Shown one piece after another: positions 47,510 through 58,229 of a stretch of 64,000 nt of DNA. This DNA comes from Cenococcum geophilum 1.58. Taxonomy: Eukaryota > Ascomycota > Dothideomycetes > Gloniales > Gloniaceae. The stretch spans positions 1 to 64,000 of the forward strand of contig KV748295.1 in NCBI GenBank assembly GCA_001692895.1. Reading direction: 5' to 3'. Made by a program: the position numbers and the translations under genes. Each line of letters starts with the position of its first letter. The stretch's first letter is position 1. The notes beneath the pieces were generated by a model. The model had not been told where the DNA came from. It worked only from the letters and a program-made list of their open reading frames with translations, and ran no database searches.

Positions 47510-48899
47510 ATAAATAAAGAGCCTTTATTAAAAACGATGGTATTTAGAGCGCTGTATAACTTATAAACAGTATAAATAAATGCTTTAATAAGTTCCTTAG
47601 TATTTAGGCTAGTAATAGGAATAAAGTGTCTTATCTTTATTAGGCGATTAATAACGATAAAGATATATCTATATATTTTGCCGTTACGGAGGCACTTAGG
47701 TAGGTTAATAATGTAGTTAATAGAGATATCGGTTTATGGGCGGACTAGTAGTTTTAATAGTTTTAGGAAACTAGGCGGTACTAAGTATAGGGTCTTTATA
47801 CAGAAGCAGAGAGCGTAGTCTCTTATAAAGGTAGCCGTAAACTATAAAATACCTAGCCACTAATATGTTTAATTAAGGAGGTCTAGTATCTTAACGCGGC
47901 CTAGGTAACCCGTAGGGCCTAAACTATACGTACGGTATACAACTTCTAGTTAGAGTTTAGGTAAATTAGGGACAAATACTTAATTCCTATAGTAGATTAG
48001 GCCGTTAATAATTAAGTATTTGGATTTATTATAGCGGAGCAGCTTCCTAATCTACTTAGCCCAACGGCGTGCTTTATAGTCTTCCTATTTATATAGCGCA
48101 GCTAATATATTCCTAGCGAGTTTATTTTCTATATAGGTATTTTTAATAAGCTCCTTAAGGGATTTTTTCTTAGGCTTTAGGTCTATTACTATAATAAAGT
48201 CTTTATTGCTCTGGTCTTAGGATTCGCTTAATAGCTCTTCTAAGATAGTAGGGTTAACTTTCTTTAGTGGTAAGACAACACGGTCTTAGTGTTATAGACG
48301 TTTATTATTAGTATTAGCAGGTATAACGTCTAGAAGGCGGCTAAGAGCGTTTAGGATTATAGCTTTAGTGCTAGGCCTATAGGTAATAATAAAGTTAAAT
48401 TAGGAAAGGAACTTAGCTTAGCGGACTTAGCGCTAGTTTAATTATTTTGTTATTATAAAGGTCTAGAGGTTCTTATAGTCCGTAATAATTTTAAACGGCT
48501 ACTTAGTTTCTTATAGTTTAGATCGCTATTTTTTTAGTGCCTTAATAATTAATAGGAGCTCCTTATTATATATTTTATAGTTATATTTAGGGGCTAAGTG
48601 CTTAGTAGAGAAGAATGCGACTGGCTTAAGCTTATTACTTTTATTAGCTTAATAGAGCACTCTACCTAAAGCCTAGTTTAAGGCGTCTGTCTTTACTATA
48701 GTCTTCTTTATATAATTATAATATGCTAGGACCGGTATTATAGTAAACGCTATTTTTAGGGTCTGGAACGCTTATGTTTAGTTAGGGCCCTATAACTAGC
48801 TAATGTTCTTCTTTAGTAGCCTAGTTATAGGCTTAACTACCTTAGAGTAGCCTTAGATAAATTATTAGTAGAAGTTCGCGAAGCTAAAAAATTGCTATA

Positions 48900-49600
48900 G
48901 TTTCTTAACTAATATCGGGTCCTTCTATTCCTGTAAGGCCTACACCTTTTTAGGGTCCATAGTTATGCCATTAGTCAAAATAATTAAGCTAAGGTATTTT
49001 ATTTTAGTAGCATAAAACTTAAACTTATTAATATTAATCTAGAGTCTAGTATTACTAAGTCTCTAGATAATTTTATTTATATATTTTATATGCTTAGCGC
49101 GTGTTTTTAAAAAGATAAGGATATTATTAAGATACGTAGTGTAGTAGTTGTTAAGGGCGTTATATAGAATATAGTTAATATAGTTTTAAAATATAGCGGG
49201 TGTGTTATAGAGACTAAATAGTATAACTAATATTTTATAGAGCCTAAACTGGGTAATAAATGCTATAAGCCACTTATAGCCTTTTATAATCTAGATTTGG
49301 TTAAATGTAGTAATTATATTAAGCTTAGTAAAGTACTTAGCACTATAGAGTGCGTTAAGTATCTTATAGACTAGTGGCAATAGATACCGATTCTTAATAG
49401 TAACTATATTTAGGCCTTAGTAGTTATAGTAGATTTACATACTACCGTCAGGTTATACGGTAAGGAGGAGTAGTATAGCAGCTAGTAAGGTTAATTCGCG
49501 GATAAAACCCTTATCTAGTATCTTATTAATCCACTTCTTTATATAACTAAGTTTAGTAGGTAAGAGTGGTCTATTTTTATAATACGGGGCCTGCTTTCTG
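48900..49600 (-). pseudogene. G4 reverse transcriptase remnant
   Basis: The minus strand reads NYYTTYLNNILIFLKTRAK at the active site. The YLDD box is YLNN, both Asp codons being AAT (49123-49128). Surrounding palm and thumb segments match Gypsy RT but are broken by stops. Confidence 0.8.
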
Positions 49601-52273
49601 GGTATAATCTTAATTTTATAGTCCTATAGTTGGTAAGAGGGCAGCTTATCTATATTTTTTTAGAGAGGAAGTGTTTAATATATTCGTGAAACTCTTTTAG
49701 TAAGCGTTATAAAATATCTTTACAGGTTAATCCTAGTTTGCCTTTTAGAAATTTCTTAATATTAGTATTAACTATCTTTTAGCGTAGAAACTTAGACTTT
49801 ATTTTTAGGTTTATNTTAAGGAAGTTATANAAATAAGGGGGTAGCNCTTTACGGGCTTNNTNTATTATATAGTTGCNTTNTACTAGCNGGCGGAANNACC
49901 TTTTTAATAGGTTTAGTACTTCTATTAGGCCTATAGGCAGTTCCTTAAGCAGCTATTAATACTCTTCTTATTTAGTTAGTTCTACTAGCTCCGCTATATA
50001 GATCCTTATTACCTTTACATCTTTTTATTTATAGAACTAGGTAAAATATACGGCATAAGTATATCTAATGTCGTCTAGGTTGGGGCGTGTTTAGTTTTTT
50101 AGTGCTATAGCTAGGCTAGCACAGCTTAGTTAGCCTAGGGGGGCGGAAATAAGGCGGCGGCCCTATATGGTACGCATGGGGGATAGGTATAAGGTTAGGC
50201 GTTATAGGGGGGAGGTCTTAATTGCTCTGGTTTTGGTCTTAGCTATAACGCCCTTAGCTATTATATATGCGGTCGTATATACATATAGCAAATAACTTAG
50301 GGTTAGGTGTCTTATTGGCTAACCTAGGTTAAGCAGATGTATATAGGGGACTTATAGTTCTAGCGGTATTTATTTTTTAGGGAATAGGGCAGTGGCCTAG
50401 TCTTTTAGAATCTCTACTTAGTTTACTGCGTATATTAGCTTACTAGTATTAGGCACCTCTTTTACTATTAGCTAATAGTATCTAAGTATTGGCCGTGTAA
50501 TGCGTCCGTATAGTACTACTCGGTTATAGTTAGAAATATACTATAGAAGATAGCTATAGGCATAGTAATTAGAGTTAAACTTAAGCTCTAGGGCGGGGAA
50601 GTCTACCCTTAGGTTGTTCTTTTTAAGCTAGGGCATTTTAAGAATTACTAGTATAGAGGGTAATAACTTTATAATATAGAAGAGTATAGATTTTGTATAG
50701 TAGCTAATTATTATTATTGCTATAAAGTAGTGGGTAATAAACCCGGATGGGAGTTTATTAGTAAAGTGGAGTAGTTTTAAAACTAGGAGTCTTTTTGTTA
50801 TAATATTATACTTTTTTATAAGCGAGTCTTTATCTGTAAACGCTAGTGCTATACTACTAGTGTTAATAAGGCTTACTGTTTTAATAAGAACTTATAGAAG
50901 TAGGTTACGCGGTAAAAAGAGGTAGGTTTAAATAAGGATGGCATTCTTATCGCTATTTATTATTCTAAGGTTAAGTAGTAACTGGCTTAAAATAAGGTTT
51001 AACTAATCTAGTAGTATAGATCTATTTCTTTTATCCTTCTCCCTGTATGGTTCTAACCCTTAGAGGTAACTTAGTCTAAGGATTGGCCTTTTAATAGCTG
51101 AATTATAGGGCTTAGTTGGTAGCTATGGTCTTAGCTAATATATTTTAACGTGCTGGTCTTTAACGGTGTATACGTACCAGAGGGTATTTTATTAATAATA
51201 TAGCTGGTTTTATAATTGGTAGTAGTATAGAGCATTTATCCATAGTTCGCGTACGGGACTATTAGCTAAGGCTATATTGGGGAAGGAAATTATAGGGGTA
51301 GGTCTTTATGTCTAAACCTACGTCCTTATCTACAGTTGCCGCCTTAATTACTATCCCCTTTATTAAAGAATCCGCCGCGGCTAAAAGGGGGTTGGCGTGG
51401 TAGCATTAGAAGGGGATTTAGGTTCTTTTAGGGGTTATAAGCATTTTTTTAGTAGCTAGGTTAACCATATGCTATATAGAGTCTATTATCTATATAATAT
51501 CTTCAGACGTTATTAAGGAGACTATTACTACCGCTGCTGAACTTAACGGCGTTAAGGTTTATTAGGTCATTCTACAGTAATATAGGTTAATAGCTGCTAG
51601 CGGTATTTAGCTTAGCGGTATTTAGTTTAGTATAGTAGGTATAGTTCTATAGGTTATAAGCAAATATATCTATCTGCTTACTCTAGCCTTTATAGTTAAT
51701 ATCACCAATTTTGCGGCTAAGGGTAAGGGCTAGGTCCTTTATCTTAGAGGAAATATTCTTCTTAAGCAGATCCACTTTTTATTCCTTAGTCTTATTTGCT
51801 TTAATTATTAACTTATTAAGCTCTACTTTCTAGGACCAGTAGTTACGCTTACCTTGGCTTAATGTGTCTAGCTTATTTTTAGCTGCTTAGGTTATATCTA
51901 TAGTTTTATAGTACTTCCTTATATATACGAACATAGACTCTTAGTTAGAGAAGGTCTATTTGCTTAAGTTGTTTAGGTATATACGTAGCATATTAAGGCC
52001 ATGCTTAACATAGTTATAAGCCTTATCTATTAGCATATCTAATATATAGAGGACTTCGTCCATTAGGGTCTTAAAGTACTTTATATCCCTCTAGAAAACG
52101 CCTTAGATCTTTATTTCCCATATTTTAAAAATTTCTTACTTTTTAGTTGGTAATACCTTACCATTAAATAGGGTTAGATCTTTTATTTCGCGCTTTTTTC
52201 TACAGGGCTTAGTTAGAAAAGGAGAGCTAGTAGCGGTATTCTTGTCGGTAATGGTTTGGGTAAGTATAGTAAT

Positions 52274-52455
52274 TGTAACCGACTACGGTGCTGCCGAGAC
52301 AGCCTCAACGCCACCCAATATATTGATCGCAGATCAATATTGCTTGCAGATCACTGTTCCCATTTCAGCTACCATTTCATGTATATATACCTCTTGATAC
52401 CCATAGATTTACAATCAAGTTGCTCGTTCAATTCCCACACACTGCAAAGCTTACA
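52274..52455. mobile_element. Solo LTR 2 (182 bases), not RIP-mutated
   Basis: Begins TGTAACCGACTACGG and ends CTGCAAAGCTTACA, flanked by GTAAT (52269-52273 and 52456-52460). It contains TATATATACC (about 52382-52391), a plausible LTR promoter. Normal composition within decayed G4. A short ORF through it is accidental. Confidence 0.85.
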
Positions 52456-53012
52456 GTAATCTAAAGGCTTAGACTTTATATAGTCTAAGTATTTATAAAG
52501 GCTTACTGTTTGTATTATTGTATATATAGTTTAAGCGTCTTAAGGGAGTTAATTCTGTGCTAAGCTTCTTTAAGTTAGGACTTTATAGTTCGGCCTTTAT
52601 TATAGACGGCTTAAAGACCGCTCTTAACGCTAATTAGAAAAGTTGTATATATAGAGAGGTACTAAAAGATTCCTGCTATGTTAAGGTCCTTAGGGTACTC
52701 CGGGCTACTCCTAATTGCCTAGGCAATATAGGTATAGGAGGTATTAAAAAGGCAGGCGAGTGCTTCGTGTGTATTTATTAATGAGGTATTATCTATATTA
52801 TAGTCGCCTATTTTAAGGGATCTATATAAGGCAATTAAAGTCTATAGGGCTAGCTATAGTACTAAGATTATTTATAACTATGCTAGGGTTGTCTAGAACT
52901 TATAATATAGTGTTATTAGTCGCGCTAGGTCGCAATTATACTAGGAAAACGAAAATAATAGACTAGGAAAAAACAAAGGTTGTAATGGGGCGCAATTAGG
53001 GATACTATAAAC

Positions 53013-53208
53013 TGTTATAGTGCTGCAATAAAGTAAACTAAATAACTATGTTATGGTATAAAGAGAAGAAGAAGGTAAAAGGGGGTATTATATACAAATA
53101 GTAGGGCCAGCCGCTAAGGCGCTAGTAGTGGGCTAGCCAATAGTAGGAAATAGTACGAGACAGTACGAGACAGTATAAAATAGTATACTTTAGGTCAGTG
53201 CCGTAACA
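53013..53208 (-). repeat. 5' LTR of G4
   Basis: 196 bases, TGTTATAG to CCGTAACA, followed by the ATAAG duplication. Confidence 0.9.
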
Positions 53209-53680
53209 ATAAGGGGTAAAACTAGGGCGGGGAAGTTATTAATAAACCGTTAGTAGAAATTAGTAAATCCTATAAAGGCTCTTACGTCCTTAACGTTCTT
53301 AGGTTCTTACTAGTTTGTAATTACTTTAACTTTCTTTAGGTCTACTTATATACTATTTATAAAAATAAGAAGTTTAAAATATAGAACTTCCGTTTTATAA
53401 AACTTGCGTTTATCTATATCTAATTATAGACTAGCTCTATATAGGGCTTATAAAATAAGGTTAATATATTTCTAATATTTGGTTAGGTTATTACTATATA
53501 TTAGGATGTTATTAATATAAGTAGTATAGAAGATATCTTAGTAAGGACGTAAGGTATTATTTATATAATATTAAAATAAGCTTAGGGCATTTATAAGGCC
53601 AAATAGCGTTATTAAGTATTTAAATAATTTATACCAAGTACAAAATACAGTAAGCTATTTATCTCCTTTTACTATATAGA

Positions 53681-53873
53681 TGTGACGGCGCCAGAGCGCG
53701 TCACCTAGTCAGGGGTTCGCTTGAGACTTGGCATGTATATATAGACGTGGCCTTACCACCTTCTCTTACTCCTTAGCTTAATATCTTCATAATACAGCAT
53801 TCGTTCACTTCATCTTGTAAGCATTCGTTTAAGTCTCTATTAAGACATTTGTTTAATAGTTCGAGCCATTACA
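53681..53873. mobile_element. Solo LTR 3 (193 bases), not RIP-mutated
   Basis: Begins TGTGACGGCGCCAGAGCGCG and ends TTCGAGCCATTACA, flanked by ATAGA (53676-53680 and 53874-53878). The related G3b copy shows the uninterrupted sequence at this point. TATATATAG at about 53737 may be its promoter. It is inserted in the decayed pol region of G3a. Confidence 0.87.
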
Positions 53874-56522
53874 ATAGAGACGGTTAAATACAGATAATAT
53901 TAAGCTTTGTATAGTAGCGAGCCTTACTTAGTTAGTTTAGCGTCTTTTATATTAATAGGATTAGATATTAGTTCTTAACGGTAACGGTATTAAGAGCTTA
54001 GTAGTCTATATAGAAGCGTAGACTATTACCAGGTTTCTTAACAAAGATTACTAGTACGGCTATAGGCAACAAGCTTGCTCAAATAAATCTTTTACTTAGG
54101 TTCTCATTTAAATACTTTTATAGCACTTAAAGTTTATTTTAGGATATTCTGTATAGGGGTCTAAATTTAGGCTTCTTTTCTTTTTTAAGTATAATCTTAT
54201 AGTTATATAGTTGGTATTCTAGTAACTTATTAGCTTCCTTTTATAAGAATACATCTAGGCGGTAATAATACTCTACTAATACCTTTATAGCAGGGTAAGT
54301 GTATTTCTTTAGTACTAAGGCTTTTTTAATATTAGCTATAGTGACCGTAAAGATTATATATTTAGGTTTTTTGGCGAGTTGTGCTAGCGGGGTAGCTCTA
54401 ATTATATAGATGTCTAAAGTATTAAGTTTGCTTAGGTCGTCCGTAGTTTCTTATATAGTTTTTTATTTAGCTTTAGGTTTAGTATTAGATACGGAGTTAG
54501 TATTAAATTTAGGTTCGGGTTCTTTAAGTATTCTTTTTATTATAGGATATTAGTTCTTCTAGTAGTTTTATATACTAAGCTTAAGCTTCTGCTTAGTTTA
54601 GAGCGGTATAGTACTTAGTAATAACTTATAGAATTTAGTGAATTTTTTAGATCCTTAGTAGATGTTAGTAGGAGTTCTATACTAGTGGAATTTAGTAAAA
54701 TTAAGTGGATTTTTTAGGTACGGGGTAATAGTTATAGAAAATTTAGACTAGTGGATTCTGGTGGATTCTTTAGATTTTAGTTTAGGGTCTAAGTAGTAAG
54801 TTATAAGGCACTTCTACTTATAACGGGAGGGGGTAAATAGAAGCTTAAGATTGTTTTAATTAATAGTCACTTTATATAGCTTTATTTAAGGTTATTTTAG
54901 AATTACTAAGTAACCTAGGGTGGTAATAAAAAGCCTAATTGGTTTTTCGTGGTTTAGGTATTAGAGTCTTAGGTATACTATATAGGTAATTCGGCCTAAG
55001 ACTATACGTTTACTATTAAATCTAAATACATTAATATACCGGTTAAGGGGGGTTAGGGTAGGGCTATTATTTTATATAAAGATCTTATTAATAAATCCTA
55101 TGCTACTAGCTCTTATATTAATTAAGACTTAAGCATTAGCCTATTAATTATTCTACTAAAAATAATAGTTAATAATTATAATATAATCCTAAGAGTTAGA
55201 GTTCGTAATATTTAAAGTATTTAATAAGATCCTAAGGCAGAGCCGTTTTAAAGAGCGACTTAGCTCCAGGACCTTCCTTTTAGAGATAATTAGGGCGGAG
55301 TTCTTATAGCGCGTTAGTCGTAACTTTATCCTCATAAGTGGTACTTATTAGATAATGTGTTAGAGCTAGATAATAATTAGGGTTAGTAAATAGGGCTTAG
55401 TTAAGGTAATCGGTTGCTTATACTAGTTATCTATTTATATAATTAGGATAATAAAATACCGCCTATACTAGTTATCTATATATATATTTAGGGCAGCGGG
55501 ATAGAGCAGTAGCTTAAGATATAAGCGTTGCTTCCGCACTTAAAATAAAGGCCATATTTAATGTGTTATTTACGTTTAGCAGACCCTTTTAGGGCGTAAG
55601 AGATTGTTCCAGCGTTAATATCTATGGTATTTAGGTCCTTATGAGTCCTAGGCGGCTAAGGGGCAGAGTATTAAGGTATATATTTTAGGGTAAGGCGTAG
55701 TATATTATTATATAAGCTATTAATAACATTAGTATAGGCGGTAAAGATATCTCGCAGCTTAACTCCTATAAGGGAAGCCTTTGGTTTAGGGTTTAGTAAC
55801 TCTATTAGGCAATTAATTAAGGTGGGTTCGTTCTATCTAATCTCTTTAGTATAGTAGTAGAATTTGGCAAAGTATAATAGAAAGCTCTTAGAGCTTTATA
55901 TTATTTTATTTAGTTTCTTTATACTATAGCAATTTAGTTAGGGTCGCTATAAGATGCTTTTCGTATAGTAACTAGTTCTTTTATAGTGCTCGGCTAAAAC
56001 GGGTATATAGTTTCTACGGCATCTTCTATTAGGCGGCTTATAGCGTAATATAACTAGCTATTAGGAGTTAGGTAGTAATTAATATTACTATTTAGCTTAT
56101 TTTTAAGTTAGTTAAAAAAGGAGTGTAGTTTATTTTTTTTACCTAAATAGGCGGGAGGATTAGGGAGACGTTTAGTTAACTTCTTTCTAAGGGTACTAGT
56201 TAGCAAATTTAGGGTTAAAAAGCCAGTTTTAGACACGTTCTCTTTACCTAGTGTTTATAGGTTAATACTAGTGGCGGCAAGTAGGGGTAATAGTGGGGTA
56301 GATAGTGGGTTTTAGCGGATCTCTTTAATTTCTTTTTTTCAGAGATTTAATTAACTTATAATGTTAGGCTTTTTAATAGGTAAGGGTATCTATAAAGGCT
56401 TGTTATAAGGTCTTTATTTATTTAATAGATATAGTATATAGATATTTTGCAGATATAGGGGCTTCTAAGTTATTCTATATGCTAATTAGGGCGGTATAAG
56501 GTATAGGTTTAACGTAATATAG

Positions 56523-56892
56523 TATTACGGAATAAGTATAAGCGACGATAATATATAGCAAAGTAGATATTATTAAGCTATATATATAAATTGTATAATA
56601 AGATTAAAACGTTAAGTAAGGAAAGAAGGTAGAAAAATAGGAAAATAGGGTATATATTATAGACTTAGTTGCTTAGTTAATACGTGCATAAAGTAGAATA
56701 GAGTTTAGGTAGTAGTCCTGGCAGAACTTAGCAGGATTTAGTAGAACTTAGTAGAATATAGCAGAATGCGGTAGATTGCCGTTAAATCGCCACAGATTGC
56801 TATTAAATTACCGTCTTATAGTTAGTCTCTAGTTACTAAGTTAGTAAAAATAGGTAGGCGTATATAAGGTGTTACGGGGGTGTCCCATAATA
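56523..56892 (-). repeat. 5' LTR of G3a
   Basis: 370 bases, TATTACGG to CCCATAATA, followed by the CCTAC duplication. Confidence 0.88.
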
Positions 56893-56897
56893 CCTAC

Positions 56898-57234
56898 GCA
56901 GTCGCAACTTTAAAATTACTATTTATATAGGTTAAAACCCTTATGCTATTAGTAACGCTTCAGCTAATAACCTAATTATTGCTAATAGGAGCCATGGCTG
57001 TAGGCTTGTATAGATAGTAGCATAGTTAGTTCGCGTAGTTAGTTCGCACAATTACCTACGTCTTTAGTCTGCGCTAAGGTTAATAGCTAACACGTAACTT
57101 AATAAGATAGTTTCTTGGCGTATCTATATAAACTATAACTTAGTATAAGTCCGACGCCTCTCTATAGAGCTGCCCTTTAATCCATATATACTATTTACTC
57201 TATCTCTATTAATAATAATAATAATAATAATAAT
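56898..57234. other. RIP-degraded target sequence ending in a (TAA)n run
   Basis: Continues the sequence left of G3a. A run of about eight TAA/ATA units lies at 57209-57234 and marks the change to normal composition. No coding signal. Confidence 0.4.
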
Positions 57235-58215
57235 TCTTTGATTAACGTCTGATACGGATGCTATCTAGCCCCACGCAGACTACTCCGTATACAAGGGAAA
57301 AGTAATATTAACGGGAAAAAACCCTTGCTGCTAGGGGGGAGGAAAAACCCTATGAGCCACCTCAGTAGGATGAAAAACCCCGTTTGCCATGTCCGCACGT
57401 AGCAGCGGCCCTGCGGGCCTACAGCTACGTCCTGTCCTCCTTGGATGTTCGAACTCCTTGGGAACCACTACTTCCTTCTCTAGCTTATCTAAGCTAGGGT
57501 TCACTACGTCCCAGCTAGGCCTTGCTACTTAATTGCTGTCTTGCTGTTGTTTCCCATATCTTGGCCATCCCATATGTGCTATCTCTTATTTGACCATTGC
57601 CATATACGCCATGCCTCCCCCCCCTAGGGCCTATTAAAGGCGTAAGGGGGATTCATCCGTTCCAATTACCGTAATACTAACAGCGGGATATGTTGTATTG
57701 GGTATCTTTTGTGCCTAGGCCCCAGCTAGGCCCTTTCTAAGGGTTACCACTCCGTTGAAAGGAGATAAGGAAAACCGTGGGTCGCAATCCAGGCTGCTGG
57801 GTATTTGGTACTTGTCAACGGCGAGTAACCGTATGCTCCGCGGGCGATCGCCCTGGGGGTTAGGAGGGGCCGTATATTTGCTCGTTCGTTTGCTCGTTCG
57901 CGATCGCTCGTTCGTCGATATAAGAGGTCGTCGATGCTTTCTGTTGGGGGTCGGGGGATGCTATCGAATGCTGTATATCCACGTTGGATCGTACAGGTGC
58001 CTTAATAGGAGAGTAGCGTAGCTGAATTGTAGAGGGCCACAGTAGTGGTTTTCGAGATCTCACCATCTGAAAATTTTTCACCACCGCCCATAACGCTCAC
58101 AACCACGACCACCAGGTCCTATCGCACGCTATGCGACGTCTCTGCGTTGGCTCTGAGTCTGAACTTCGAAGACCTAGGTTCGTAGCCGTCACCACGTACA
58201 GGTACAGAGTCCGTT
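57235..58215. other. About 980-base island of normal composition, unidentified
   Basis: GC content rises sharply with little sign of RIP. Short ORFs are not convincing. Because it lies between a (TAA)n run and the 3' part of a minus-strand LINE, it may be a late insertion or a LINE 3' region spared by RIP. No TIR or LTR ends were found. Confidence 0.4.
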
Positions 58216-58229
58216 TTCGACGGCCTCTA

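Larger units (their letters stand above)
45403..53208 (-). mobile_element. Gypsy retrotransposon G4 nested in G3a, RIP-degraded
   Basis: Two LTRs of exactly 196 bases (45403-45598 and 53013-53208) with inverted ends TGTTACGG/CCGTAACA, flanked by ATAAG (45398-45402 and 53209-53213). G3a sequence is continuous across the element. A minus-strand polypurine tract (GTACTCCCCTTT on the plus strand) follows the left LTR. Reverse transcriptase lies near 48.9-49.6 kb, integrase near 47.5-48.0 kb and gag-like sequence at about 50-52 kb. It carries a hAT-like MITE and a solo LTR; without them it is about 6.9 kb. Scattered ambiguous bases lie at 49815-49897. Confidence 0.92.
36856..56892 (-). mobile_element. 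Gypsy retrotransposon G3a, RIP-degraded, host of the deep nest
   Basis: LTRs at 36856-37205 and 56523-56892 with the target duplication CCTAC on both sides (36851-36855 and 56893-56897). A C-run next to the left LTR (37206-37220) is a polypurine tract read on the minus strand, which fixes the orientation. The internal sequence is spread over four pieces: 37206-38530, 44658-45402, 53214-53680 and 53879-56522. Removing the three insertions that lie directly in it (G3b, G4 and a solo LTR) leaves about 5.9 kb, close to the 5.98 kb of its relative G3b. All coding frames are destroyed. Confidence 0.9.

Noticed and set aside
52256-52459. 67-codon plus-strand ORF
   Set aside because: It lies almost wholly within solo LTR 2, which is bounded by a 5-base duplication.
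57755-58084. ORFs of 88 and 74 codons in the GC island
   Set aside because: Overlapping on opposite strands, low complexity in part (GCTCGTTCG repeats), no motif.
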